Below, piece after piece: positions 1-9,169 of a stretch of DNA of 64,000 nucleotides. Positions within the stretch are counted from its first letter, which is position 1. The number at the start of each line of letters is the position of its first letter. A model generated the notes under the pieces. The model ran no database searches and had not been told where the DNA came from. It saw only the letters and a program-made list of their open reading frames with translations. The position numbers were made by a program, and so were the translations under genes. The stretch is taken from the NCBI GenBank assembly GCA_947629445.1, contig CANRDU010000002.1, positions 1-64,000 on the forward strand. The letters are read 5' to 3'. This stretch comes from an uncultured Bacilli bacterium (lineage in GTDB: Bacteria; Bacillota_I; Bacilli_A; RF39; UBA660).

Positions 1-119
1 CCTTTCTTATTTAATTATAACAAAATAAAAGTAGATCACATTCTTTTTATGTGTCTACTTTTACTTTATCACTTCATAAATTTCTCATTAACTTCTTTTC
101 TACTTTCTAAAAATACGGA

Positions 120-1154
120 TTAAACGAATCCCCTATTATTTACAGAAATATCTTTCGCAGGAACTCTTTTAATACGACCTATGGGATTATCTAAACTGAC
201 ATTACATCCCCAATCCATTAATTCCTCCCTTGTATAGTCTAAATCCTCTTGAAGAGTTTTATCATTGATAGCATCTATATATTCTTTACCACTATGGCTG
301 GCAATTCTTTCACGTTCCTCTACTGGAATACTTAAACAAATGGTTTCCATAGAAAATCCACTGCCATATATTCTTGCATTCTCTTCGGTTAATTCAACGT
401 ATCCTTTTTTTAATAATTCTGTTGCAAAAGAAATCCCCTTTGATGTTTGACAAACATAATAACCAGCTTTTGGTCCATCTTGATTTTTAAATCTAGAATC
501 TCCTTCAAAAAATTTTCCTTCATTACAGCCAATCGCTAAAAAGAATTGACGATAAGTAGCATCTATAAGAAATTGTTTTTCATAGATTTGATTGCCATCT
601 TTTATCGGTAATGTACAAGTAGCAAAAGCATGTCTAGATTTACAATCTGGTAATGAACTAGCATTATTTATGGTTACGGGTACTCCTAATTCTAAAAGTG
701 GAAACGTTGTTATTGCTTGAGAAAAGCCGCAGGAACCTTGCAAAGAATCTTCAAAAAAGTCTTTATTTCCAGTTGAAAGTCCTACCCGTGCGTTTTGAAC
801 AATCATGGAAAGAATTAAATTGGCTTCTTCCATACTAATACCATCTGGAATACCATTTTTTCTGTTTTCTAAAACACTCTTCAAATGATATAATGCTGCT
901 TGTTTTTTATCATTATCTATAACATATTCTATTGGCCTGCTTTCAATGATAAATAATGTTTTAGTCTTATCACATAATTCTAAATCATAAGTCGCTAACC
1001 CATATTGATAGCAAAATTTTCTATAAGCTGTATATAATTTTGTAAACCTTTCTAGTTTTTCATTTCCATTAGGCATCTCTAAAATTTGATACAGCATATT
1101 TAAATATTCTTGCTTTTTTGAGATTAATGGATTAGCCGAATTATTGTTTAACAT
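120..1154 (-). CDS. Hypothetical protein with possible transglutaminase/papain-like Cys-His-Asp triad
   Basis: 344 aa ORF; ordered motifs QGSCGFSQ, SRHAFATCTLP, FLIDATYRQFF resemble a C-H-D triad. Confidence 0.55.
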   Translation of the reverse strand: MLNNNSANPLISKKQEYLNMLYQILEMPNGNEKLERFTKLYTAYRKFCYQYGLATYDLELCDKTKTLFIIESRPIEYVIDNDKKQAALYHLKSVLENRKNGIPDGISMEEANLILSMIVQNARVGLSTGNKDFFEDSLQGSCGFSQAITTFPLLELGVPVTINNASSLPDCKSRHAFATCTLPIKDGNQIYEKQFLIDATYRQFFLAIGCNEGKFFEGDSRFKNQDGPKAGYYVCQTSKGISFATELLKKGYVELTEENARIYGSGFSMETICLSIPVEERERIASHSGKEYIDAINDKTLQEDLDYTREELMDWGCNVSLDNPIGRIKRVPAKDISVNNRGFV

Positions 1155-1183
1155 GAATACTTCCCTCCAAATTCATACTCCAT

Positions 1184-1741
1184 TTATTTTTGAATAAACA
1201 TCTTACCATCAGAAAAAGCATTTCCTACTCTTTCTCCAATTCGATAATATCCATGAGTATAAGGATCAAAGACAATGGCGTTTAGTTTTGAAATATCTAC
1301 TTGCTCATTCGTCATTATATTTTCTTCTGCAGATACATTTACAACTCTACCTACTACTCCACAGTCCCCATATTCTATAAATTCACATTCTATACAAATT
1401 GGAAATTCTTGAATAATAGGAGCATCGACAAATTCTGATTTTACCGCTGTAAGATGACTAGCATCAAACTTATTAGGAGTATTATTTCCAGATACGATTC
1501 CAAAGTAATCCGCCTCTTTAACATGGGAAGCATCCGCAATACTCACCGTAAATGCTTTCCTTTCTTTAATATTTTTTACAGTTTTATGAGTTTCTGTTAA
1601 ATTTAACACCACTTGATTACGTTCTAACATCGTTCCCCAAGCAGCATTCATTACATCTACTGTTTCATCCTCATTATAGGTCGCAATCATTAAAACGGGC
1701 ATAGGAAAAATAGCTTCCATAGTTTTTATATTTTTTTTCAT
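1184..1741 (-). CDS. Flavin reductase family protein (FMN-binding split barrel)
   Basis: N-term MPVLMIATYNEDETVDVMNAAWGTM..., ITETHKTVKNI-type flavoredoxin pattern, SD upstream. Confidence 0.85.
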   Translation of the reverse strand: MKKNIKTMEAIFPMPVLMIATYNEDETVDVMNAAWGTMLERNQVVLNLTETHKTVKNIKERKAFTVSIADASHVKEADYFGIVSGNNTPNKFDASHLTAVKSEFVDAPIIQEFPICIECEFIEYGDCGVVGRVVNVSAEENIMTNEQVDISKLNAIVFDPYTHGYYRIGERVGNAFSDGKMFIQK

Positions 1742-1760
1742 TTATTCACCTCATTCATTA

Positions 1761-1880
1761 TTAATTTTCCCATTTAGGAATAATTCCAAATTTTGCCATT
1801 AATTTTTCTTTTATGATAATTCTACTATTATCATCAATCATCTCTAGTGTTTCATAAATTGGTAGCCTTTTTACTTTCAC
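1761..1880 (-). CDS. Putative small ORF (39 aa, GTG start)
   Basis: AAAAGGAG about 8 nt upstream of GTG; reads (M)KVKRLPIYETLEMIDDNSRIIIKEKLMAKFGIIPKWEN; below the cutoff of the supplied ORF track. Confidence 0.4.
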   Translation of the reverse strand: MKVKRLPIYETLEMIDDNSRIIIKEKLMAKFGIIPKWEN

Positions 1881-2057
1881 AAATTCTTCTCCTTTTAAAT
1901 ATTTTTTATTTTATTTCTATACTATACTTTAAGATGTAGATTCTTTGGTGAAGAAGAACTAATGAAATAACACTATTTTCCTTTCCACTATCTACTCCAT
2001 TTTATCTATATGTATTTATTATACTATAAAAAAGCAATTTCTAAAAGAAATTGCCTA

Positions 2058-2690
2058 TCAAAATTCTTTCCTTTGATAAATTTTTAAAGAGATTTTGTAG
2101 GAAATCACTAAAGAAAGTAAAGTTCCTATCATAAAAAGCAACAGTCCATAATTTTCTAAAATGGAAAATGCACTTGCTATTTTAGAAAAATCGATTAATT
2201 TTATAAGAAGACTTCCCACAATCTCTATACCAAAAACAACACCAAAAATACCAATTCTTGCTTTTTCAATTCCCCATTTATAAATAGCTGGATACATCAT
2301 TACTTCTACAAGCAAAGTAGAAAGCATCGTGATGGGAACGGTTAATAGAACATTCTCAAAATCGATAGTATTGTTATGTACATAAGATATCATCGTTTCA
2401 AAAAACATTACCAAAATCGTTACGACAAGAACAATTAGAAAAGTTGTTAGATATTTCGCTCGAACACTATTTTTACGACCATTAGGAAGCGTTACGGCAT
2501 AAGCATCCCACTTATTAAAATCATCATAACTAAAAGTAGATAACATAATCATAACGCTCATAAAAGGAAGAATAAACGAAATATTCATCTCGCTAGCAAA
2601 TCCCATCGCAACATAAACAATAAATAAGATTACTAACACTTTCATATTACCTTTGATCATGGCTAAATCCTTTTTAATAAAACCAATCAT
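2058..2690 (-). CDS. ABC-2 type transporter permease
   Basis: Multi-TM 210 aa; overlaps ATPase gene by 1 nt in a GntR-ABC operon. Confidence 0.8.
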   Translation of the reverse strand: MIGFIKKDLAMIKGNMKVLVILFIVYVAMGFASEMNISFILPFMSVMIMLSTFSYDDFNKWDAYAVTLPNGRKNSVRAKYLTTFLIVLVVTILVMFFETMISYVHNNTIDFENVLLTVPITMLSTLLVEVMMYPAIYKWGIEKARIGIFGVVFGIEIVGSLLIKLIDFSKIASAFSILENYGLLLFMIGTLLSLVISYKISLKIYQRKEF

Positions 2691-3547
2691 TATTTTTCCC
2701 CCTTAATCATTAATACCATTAAATCATCTAACGTGATTTTATCGATTACATTCATATGATATTTCCTTTGAAATGCTTTTTTATCTCGCACAAGCACATC
2801 ATATTCATATTTATTTTTCTTATATTTTACATAATCACTTGTATCAAGTTTTTGAAATGCCTCTTTTCCACACTTTACAATACCATACTGATTGAATAAT
2901 TCATCTGAAGTTGTAGAAAGAATAATTTCGCCATCATTAATAAAAGTAATATAGTCAGCAATATGTTCTAAATCGGTTGTAATATGACTAGAAAGTAAAA
3001 TGGAACACTCTTCATTTTGAATAAACTCTTGAAAAATATCCATAACTTCTGCTCTTACAACAGGATCTAGACCCGAAGTTGGTTCATCTAAAATAAGCAA
3101 TTTAGGATGATGAGATAAAGCGGTTGCAATTTCTAATTTCTTGCGCATTCCTTTAGAAAAATTTTTAATAATTTTCTTTGGTTCAAGGGAAAACAACTCC
3201 AAATAATGCTGAAACAAAGAAGAATCCCAGTTTTTATAAATATTTTTCATAGCAAAATTGATATCATTGGGCGTTAAAATTTCTGGAAAAAACATATCAT
3301 CTAATACGACACCAATATCTTCTTTAATCATCGCACTATCTTCATGACTATTTAAACCAAATATCTTAATTTCGCCCCTATAATTTTGAATAATATCCAA
3401 TATAGCTTTAATCGTGGTTGTTTTTCCAGCACCATTTTCCCCAATAAATCCCATAATCATTCCTTTTGGCAAATTAAAGCTAACATTTTTAAGAGAGAAA
3501 CGATCATATTCTTTCGTTAAATTGTTTACTTCTAATATATTTTCCAT
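2690..3547 (-). CDS. ABC transporter ATP-binding protein
   Basis: Walker A GENGAGKTT, signature FSKGMRKK, Walker B LLILDEPTSGLDP. Confidence 0.95.
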   Translation of the reverse strand: MENILEVNNLTKEYDRFSLKNVSFNLPKGMIMGFIGENGAGKTTTIKAILDIIQNYRGEIKIFGLNSHEDSAMIKEDIGVVLDDMFFPEILTPNDINFAMKNIYKNWDSSLFQHYLELFSLEPKKIIKNFSKGMRKKLEIATALSHHPKLLILDEPTSGLDPVVRAEVMDIFQEFIQNEECSILLSSHITTDLEHIADYITFINDGEIILSTTSDELFNQYGIVKCGKEAFQKLDTSDYVKYKKNKYEYDVLVRDKKAFQRKYHMNVIDKITLDDLMVLMIKGEK

Positions 3548-3924
3548 TATTTTTCCTCCTCATATAAAATATCTATCATACTGAAAAATTCTTCCTTAGA
3601 AAGTTTATTTAGTAGAGCAAGCGAAATAGCTTGTTCTAAATGTTCTTCCATTTTTTTTAGTTGTTCTTCTTTTAACATTTCCATATTCTTTTCTGCAACA
3701 TAAATTCCTTTAGCAGGAATGGTCTTAACATAACCTTCTTTTTCTAGTTCCATATAAGCATTCTTTGTTGTAATGACGCTAATATTCAAATCTCTAGCTA
3801 AACTACGAATAGAAGGTAATAATTCTCCCGCTTGTAATTCATCAGAAATAATTTGATTTTTGATTTGTTCCTTAATTTGTTCATAGATAGGAACACTGCT
3901 AGAATTACTGATAATGATTTCCAT
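3547..3924 (-). CDS. GntR family transcriptional regulator (YtrA-like)
   Basis: VPIYEQIKEQIKNQIISDELQAGELLPSIRSLARDLNIS winged-helix motif; 125 aa; coupled to ABC genes. Confidence 0.92.
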   Translation of the reverse strand: MEIIISNSSSVPIYEQIKEQIKNQIISDELQAGELLPSIRSLARDLNISVITTKNAYMELEKEGYVKTIPAKGIYVAEKNMEMLKEEQLKKMEEHLEQAISLALLNKLSKEEFFSMIDILYEEEK

Positions 3925-4058
3925 AACTTACTCCTTATCTGTATATATAATTATATACAGTATATACACAGTTGTCAAGTATCTTTTTAAAGGGTTCCTA
4001 TTCAATACTTTCTTAAAAAAAATAAAAAACGAAATTTACTTCGTTTTTTATCTTCATA

Positions 4059-4619
4059 TTACTTACTTTTTGAAGGTTTTATTTCTATTTTCTTTTTAGC
4101 GTATGGTGATTTTAAATCAATGGTCCTATTCTTTCCTTTTTGAACTTCACTTTGATAAAATGGCAAAAATCTTTTTGGTATCGTCCAAATGATTTTCGCA
4201 TCTCTTAGATAAGCTTCATCAAACTCGCCTAAAGCAATAACCACTAATTCTTCTTTTGAAGGAATACTGTGATGTCTATGTCCATAATCTCCTCCAAAAT
4301 TATTTTTATCATAATAAAATTGTTGCAACATAATATTTTTCATATCAAAATCATCTGGCATCTCTCTCACATACGGTAAAGAACAAACTAGACACCTAAT
4401 TTCAAAAGGAGTCCCTTTTCCATAAGTATAAGCTTGTGTACTATTTCTACCGTAATGGCTTATTGTTTGATAAATATCAGCTTCTGTCACAACACACATC
4501 AATTTATTAACAGTAATGACTTTTTCCTCAAAAGGATTATTCTTCCAACGTTCCGTATTCGTTCGATGAGCAAAATATGTCCAACCTTCCGGAATTACAA
4601 TTTGATCATTTTCCATCAT
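4059..4619 (-). CDS. Hypothetical protein
   Basis: ORF 4059..4685 trimmed to MMENDQ start with upstream GGGTGTGAG; no family recognised. Confidence 0.6.
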   Translation of the reverse strand: MMENDQIVIPEGWTYFAHRTNTERWKNNPFEEKVITVNKLMCVVTEADIYQTISHYGRNSTQAYTYGKGTPFEIRCLVCSLPYVREMPDDFDMKNIMLQQFYYDKNNFGGDYGHRHHSIPSKEELVVIALGEFDEAYLRDAKIIWTIPKRFLPFYQSEVQKGKNRTIDLKSPYAKKKIEIKPSKSK

Positions 4620-4674
4620 TATCTCACACCCTTCCCTTTTTAATAGAAATACCGATATACTACCACAAAATGCA

Positions 4675-5499
4675 CTATTTGTCATAATTATCTAAAAAAT
4701 TTTGATAAATACCATCTTTTTTTGTTCCTAAAACACAGTTTAGATTAATATTATCTAGGGCCTTAAAAATATTATGATCAATTTCTGGATTTTTCTTACG
4801 AAGCTCTTCTATTAATTTTTTCATTTCCAATCGCTTTCCAGAATCATCTTCTACTTTTTCTTTTTCTGTAAATTTACAAGCACAATTCATAAATTCTAAT
4901 TGATGAAATCGAGCCCAAGAAATAATATCTGATTCTTTTACAAGATAAAGAGGTCTAATAAGTTCCAATCCCTTGAAATTATCACTATGTAGTTTTGGCA
5001 TCATGGTTTTTATTTCTGCACCATAAAACATAGAAAGTAAAGTTGTTTCTATTACATCATCAAAATGATGCCCTAAGGCAATTTTATTACATCCTAATTC
5101 TTCTGCCTTACTATATAAATAGCCCCTTCTCATTCTGGCACATAAATAACAAGCACTTTTTCCCGCAACAGCATCGACAACGTCAAAAATATCACTTTCA
5201 AACATTTCAATAGGAATATTTAATATTTTGGCATTTTCCATAATTTTCTCTTTATTTTTTTCACTATATCCTGGATTCATCACTACATAATGAGCTTGAA
5301 AAGGAATCTTTCCATGTCGGATTAATTCTTGCACACATTTTGCAAGTAAAAAAGAATCTTTTCCTCCACTAATACATACCATAACATTATCATTTTCCTG
5401 TATCAATTCATATTCTTGTACGGCTTTTACAAAGCGACTCCAAATATCTTTTCGATATTTTTTTATGATACTTCTTTCAATTTCTTTATATCTTTCCAT
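4675..5499 (-). CDS. TtcA-like PP-loop ATPase (tRNA 2-thiocytidine biosynthesis family)
   Basis: CISGGKDSFLLA PP-loop, CYLCARMRRG, LGHHFDDVIETTLL. Confidence 0.9.
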   Translation of the reverse strand: MERYKEIERSIIKKYRKDIWSRFVKAVQEYELIQENDNVMVCISGGKDSFLLAKCVQELIRHGKIPFQAHYVVMNPGYSEKNKEKIMENAKILNIPIEMFESDIFDVVDAVAGKSACYLCARMRRGYLYSKAEELGCNKIALGHHFDDVIETTLLSMFYGAEIKTMMPKLHSDNFKGLELIRPLYLVKESDIISWARFHQLEFMNCACKFTEKEKVEDDSGKRLEMKKLIEELRKKNPEIDHNIFKALDNINLNCVLGTKKDGIYQNFLDNYDK

Positions 5500-5571
5500 T
5501 CTTCTTAAACTCCTTATGCTGTGAAAATAGTTTCTTTTCTTTGTTTTCGCAACACAATCATTATATCATAA

Positions 5572-5599
5572 AAGAGCAAACTAGCATACGTTTGCTCTT
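5572..5599 (-). terminator. Intrinsic terminator hairpin
   Basis: AAGAGCAAAC TAGCATAC GTTTGCTCTT; strand call is tentative. Confidence 0.6.
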
Positions 5600-5641
5600 A
5601 TCACACATTATTATTCTATCAAAATTGTATCTTTCCACAAC

Positions 5642-6238
5642 TTACTGATAATTTCTAATAATCTGATATTCTAAATGAGTATCTGCTTCTAAATAACGAA
5701 CAGAAATTCCTTTTCCATTATTACTAGTTAATTGTTGACTTTTTAAAGTTTGAGCTTCCTCTATTAGGGCTTGAGCCTCATCATAACTAATTTGTGGATT
5801 GTTAGTCATAATTAAAAGTCTTGCATAAGCTAAACCTTGCGGATCATCTTGATAATCTTTTTCAATATAAATAGCCATAGAAGATACAATATCTTTTGAA
5901 GCAGAATCCGTCATCGTTTCTGGAACTACAATTAAAGATAGACCATCTGTAATTTCATATCGATAAGTACTATCTTTTAGAGAAACCTCATCCGTTGATA
6001 CTGGGCCAAGTCCAGAGTCATTTACAATCTTAGTGTTAAACTTTGTTACCATGGCATCTACTGTTTCTTTTTCAACATATCCTAAGTTATCTTTTTCTTC
6101 CTCTTGAGCATTTGTATCCTCTTGTTTATTTGATTGCTCTATCTGATTATCATTTGAAGATTCTTGTTCTTTAACATCACATCCGACTACTGACATACTA
6201 AAAACAACTAATAATAAGCAAATCCATATTTTTTTCAT
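5642..6238 (-). CDS. Hypothetical lipoprotein
   Basis: MKKIWICLLLVVFSMSVVGCD lipobox signal peptide. Confidence 0.75.
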   Translation of the reverse strand: MKKIWICLLLVVFSMSVVGCDVKEQESSNDNQIEQSNKQEDTNAQEEEKDNLGYVEKETVDAMVTKFNTKIVNDSGLGPVSTDEVSLKDSTYRYEITDGLSLIVVPETMTDSASKDIVSSMAIYIEKDYQDDPQGLAYARLLIMTNNPQISYDEAQALIEEAQTLKSQQLTSNNGKGISVRYLEADTHLEYQIIRNYQ

Positions 6239-6369
6239 ATTATTTCTCCATTCCTATCCATATCCTTAGTGGATAAATTTATTATAGCATTAAGCATGCA
6301 AACTTCCTATACCGTAATCTATAAATGTTCTTAGTTGACAGTAAAAACGGTTAAAATTATTTATAACTC

Positions 6370-6684
6370 CTACTGCATTTTTTCTAATTCTTCTCTTGAT
6401 ATACCACAATATTTCATAATATCTTCTTTGGACATACCATTTTCTATCATACTTTTTATCATATTCCTTTTTTCCTCTTGTTTTCCTTTTTCTATTCCCT
6501 TCTCCATTCCCTGTTCCAAACCTTGCTTCATTCCTTTTTCTATTCCCTGTTCTATTCCTTTTCTCATACTTTCTTTTACTAATGAGTTGGTTATCTTTCT
6601 TTGATCTTCTTCATAACTCATATATTCCCGAAATTCTGGTTCTTCATTCACTCTATTTAATTCATCCATATATCTTAACACCAT
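6370..6684 (-). pseudogene. Detached C-terminal domain copy of Rpn-family nuclease (remnant or stand-alone small protein)
   Basis: 104 aa near-identical to C-terminus of ORF 6754..7602; in the same frame, 23 codons after its stop. Confidence 0.75.
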
Positions 6685-7082
6685 CCCATTTTTTCTCGAA
6701 AACTTTGTCAGTTCTTCTCTTTCTAATCCTAGCGCATTTCTTATTTTAATGAATTACAATTCTAACTCAAAAAACTCTTCTTCGGAAATATCGCAATATT
6801 TCATAATATCTTCTTTAGACATACCATTTTCTATCATGCTTTTTATCATATTCCTTTTTTCCTCTTGTTTTCCTTTTTCTATTCCCTTCTCCATTCCCTG
6901 TTCTATTCCTTTTCTCATACTTTCTTTTACTAATGAGTTGGTTATCTTTCTTTGATCTTCTTCATAACTCATATATTCCCGAAATTCTGGTTCTTCATTC
7001 ACTCTATTTAATTCATCCATATATCTTAACACCATCCCATTTTTTCTCGAAAACTTTGTCAGTTCTTCTCTTTCTAATCCTA
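6408..7082. repeat. Tandem direct duplication (copies about 6408-6731 and about 6795-7082)
   Basis: Near-identical 324 vs 288 nt segments differing mainly by a 36-nt (12-codon) length change in the GIEQGMEKG region. Confidence 0.9.
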
Positions 7083-7602
7083 ACATCACTAACACTGCAT
7101 TTTCATTACTTTCTCTTTCTTTTTTATTATACCATAGCCCCATATAATAATCCATGTTTACATCATATATCTCAAAGTTCTCTATATAGAAATGGTTCTC
7201 ATTATCTTTCATTTGATACTTTCTAATTTTCTCAAATTCTTTCCCTAATTGATACGTTAAATTGATTTGGATATATTTCACTTTCTCCGGATAATCTTCT
7301 CCTACTAGTGTATCATGAGCATAAATATCACATAGATATGCCATATTTCGGTAGTGTACATATTTTTCATTATGGGAATTTACTTCTACATTAATCTTTC
7401 CTATATCAGTACTTAAGATTAAATCTAGTCTTTGTCCTTTCACATGTACATTACTCTTGAGTCTTTCATTATTTAAAATTCTCATATCTTTTATTTTTAT
7501 CTCTAATATTTTTTCTATTAATAACTTTAAAATGTCTTGGTTGTTTTCTTTTAACATGACCTCTTTAAATGCTCGGTCATATCTTCCAGAGTACCATTTC
7601 AC
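6754..7602 (-). CDS. Rpn family recombination-promoting nuclease / PD-(D/E)XK transposase-like protein
   Basis: N-term YDRAFKEVMLKENNQDILKLLIEKIL, RLDLILSTDIGKINVEVN, C-term GIEQGMEKGIEKGKQEEK. Confidence 0.88.
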   Translation of the reverse strand: MKWYSGRYDRAFKEVMLKENNQDILKLLIEKILEIKIKDMRILNNERLKSNVHVKGQRLDLILSTDIGKINVEVNSHNEKYVHYRNMAYLCDIYAHDTLVGEDYPEKVKYIQINLTYQLGKEFEKIRKYQMKDNENHFYIENFEIYDVNMDYYMGLWYNKKERESNENAVLVMLGLEREELTKFSRKNGMVLRYMDELNRVNEEPEFREYMSYEEDQRKITNSLVKESMRKGIEQGMEKGIEKGKQEEKRNMIKSMIENGMSKEDIMKYCDISEEEFFELEL

Positions 7603-7659
7603 TTTATCACCTCCTACTTTATTATTATTGCTTTCCTCCTTCTTTCCTTTTTTTTACAA

Positions 7660-7685
7660 AAAAAGTAAGTCACCACTTACTTTTT
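7660..7685 (-). terminator. Intrinsic terminator
   Basis: AAAAAGTAAGT CACC ACTTACTTTTT. Confidence 0.65.
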
Positions 7686-7710
7686 AACAATTAGTAATTT
7701 TCCTTTATGA

Positions 7711-8601
7711 TTAAAAACATTCCTTAAGTGCGGTTGTTGCAGCAATACTTCCATCACTAACAGCGGTGGTAAGTTGCCGTAGTTCTTTTGTGCGGGCATC
7801 TCCTGCTACGTAAATACCTTCTACTTTTGTATGAACTCCGTCTATAGGTACCATATAGCCATAAGAGTCTAAATCCACAATATTGGCAAATACCTCGTTG
7901 TTTGGTTCCTGACCAATTGCTACAAAAAGTCCATCAACCGGAATATCCCTTACCTGGTTATCTTTCCCTGTTACCGTAATACTCTCTAACTTATTAATAC
8001 CATTTAGGGAGGTAACTGTAGCATTTAAAAGAAATTCCACGTTACTTTTTTTGCTTAATTCTTCTACATATCTCACGTCCCCGCGAAATTCATCACGGCG
8101 ATGTATCACATAAATTTTCTTTGCAATATCAGATAAGTAAATGGCATCTTCTAAAGCCGTATTTCCCCCACCATTAACAGCAACTACTTTATTCTTATAG
8201 AAATTACCATCACAGGTTGCACAATAAGAAACGCCTTTCCCCACAAATTCTTCCTCGTGAGCAATATTTAATTTTCTATTTTCTACCCCCGTTGCGATAA
8301 TAATAGCATGGGTTTGATATCCTCTTTCCTTCGTCATAACTCTTTTATCCTCTCCTATATGGATAACTTTCTCATAACGAATCTCTGCTCCTAACTTTTT
8401 AACCTGATTGTATAAAGTAGTCGCAAAGTCAAAACCAGTAATTTCTTCAATTCCCGGATAATTTTCTATCCTACTGGCATTGATAATTTGTCCACCATAA
8501 CTTTTCGCTTCTAATATTAAAACTTTTTTATTTGCTCGCAGTGCATATAATGCACTTGTTAATCCCGCTGGTCCAGCCCCAATGATAATCACATCATACA
8601 T
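7711..8601 (-). CDS. trxB: Thioredoxin-disulfide reductase
   Basis: IIGAGPAGLTSALYALRA, redox motif CATCDG, GGGNTALEDAIYL, VAGDART. Confidence 0.95.
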   Translation of the reverse strand: MYDVIIIGAGPAGLTSALYALRANKKVLILEAKSYGGQIINASRIENYPGIEEITGFDFATTLYNQVKKLGAEIRYEKVIHIGEDKRVMTKERGYQTHAIIIATGVENRKLNIAHEEEFVGKGVSYCATCDGNFYKNKVVAVNGGGNTALEDAIYLSDIAKKIYVIHRRDEFRGDVRYVEELSKKSNVEFLLNATVTSLNGINKLESITVTGKDNQVRDIPVDGLFVAIGQEPNNEVFANIVDLDSYGYMVPIDGVHTKVEGIYVAGDARTKELRQLTTAVSDGSIAATTALKECF

Positions 8602-8682
8602 AATATTACTCCTTTAATCGTTTTATATTTTTTCAAGACGATTCCTCTTTCCTGTCATACCATTCCATTTTACGCAATCCTT

Positions 8683-9165
8683 CTAATTTTTTTCCACTAG
8701 CGACAAAGTAAGCGTGACATCATTTTTTCCAAGTACTTCTTTTAGTTCTTCTGATAGTACATCAATATGGCCTAGTTTCGTAAAATTCCATGTATTGGTA
8801 TCGTAATAAAGGGTGATTTGATTGCCTTGATATAAGATTAAGTCTCCTGGTGTTGTAGTTATTCTCTGATCGTTAGTAGGAAGAGAAAATCCTAAGTCTC
8901 CTACTTTTTCAAAGTTTCCATAGTCACTCGCTTTTACGACAATATCTCCTTCCTGCAATTTTTGAAAAAGTGCTTGACTAGAAGTATTATCTTCTAAATC
9001 AACAGGCCACTCTTTGCCGTTTACTTTTAGTACCACTTCATATGACATATTCCTATCCTCCTCATTCTTTTTTTCTTTCTTTTTTTCCCTTTGATGAAAG
9101 CCAATAACTAAGAAAAGAATAATCGCTAGGAAAAGAAAACATACAACTCCTTTTTTCATATACAC
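8683..9165 (-). CDS. Cyclophilin-like fold protein with N-terminal membrane anchor
   Basis: Pattern ...GDLGFSLPTNDQRITTTPGDLILYQGNQITLYYDTNTWNFTKLGHI... Confidence 0.75.
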   Translation of the reverse strand: MYMKKGVVCFLFLAIILFLVIGFHQREKKKEKKNEEDRNMSYEVVLKVNGKEWPVDLEDNTSSQALFQKLQEGDIVVKASDYGNFEKVGDLGFSLPTNDQRITTTPGDLILYQGNQITLYYDTNTWNFTKLGHIDVLSEELKEVLGKNDVTLTLSLVEKN

Positions 9166-9169
9166 CTCT

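Noticed and set aside
6335-6955. Plus-strand ORFs rich in IPFSIPCSIPF (6335..6604 and 6749..6955)
   Set aside because: They are antisense shadows of the Rpn C-terminal GIEQGMEKG repeat, with no RBS.
6408-7082. Insertion sequence / transposon
   Set aside because: Despite the transposase-like family name, there are no terminal inverted repeats or target duplications; it is a coding duplication of an Rpn gene.
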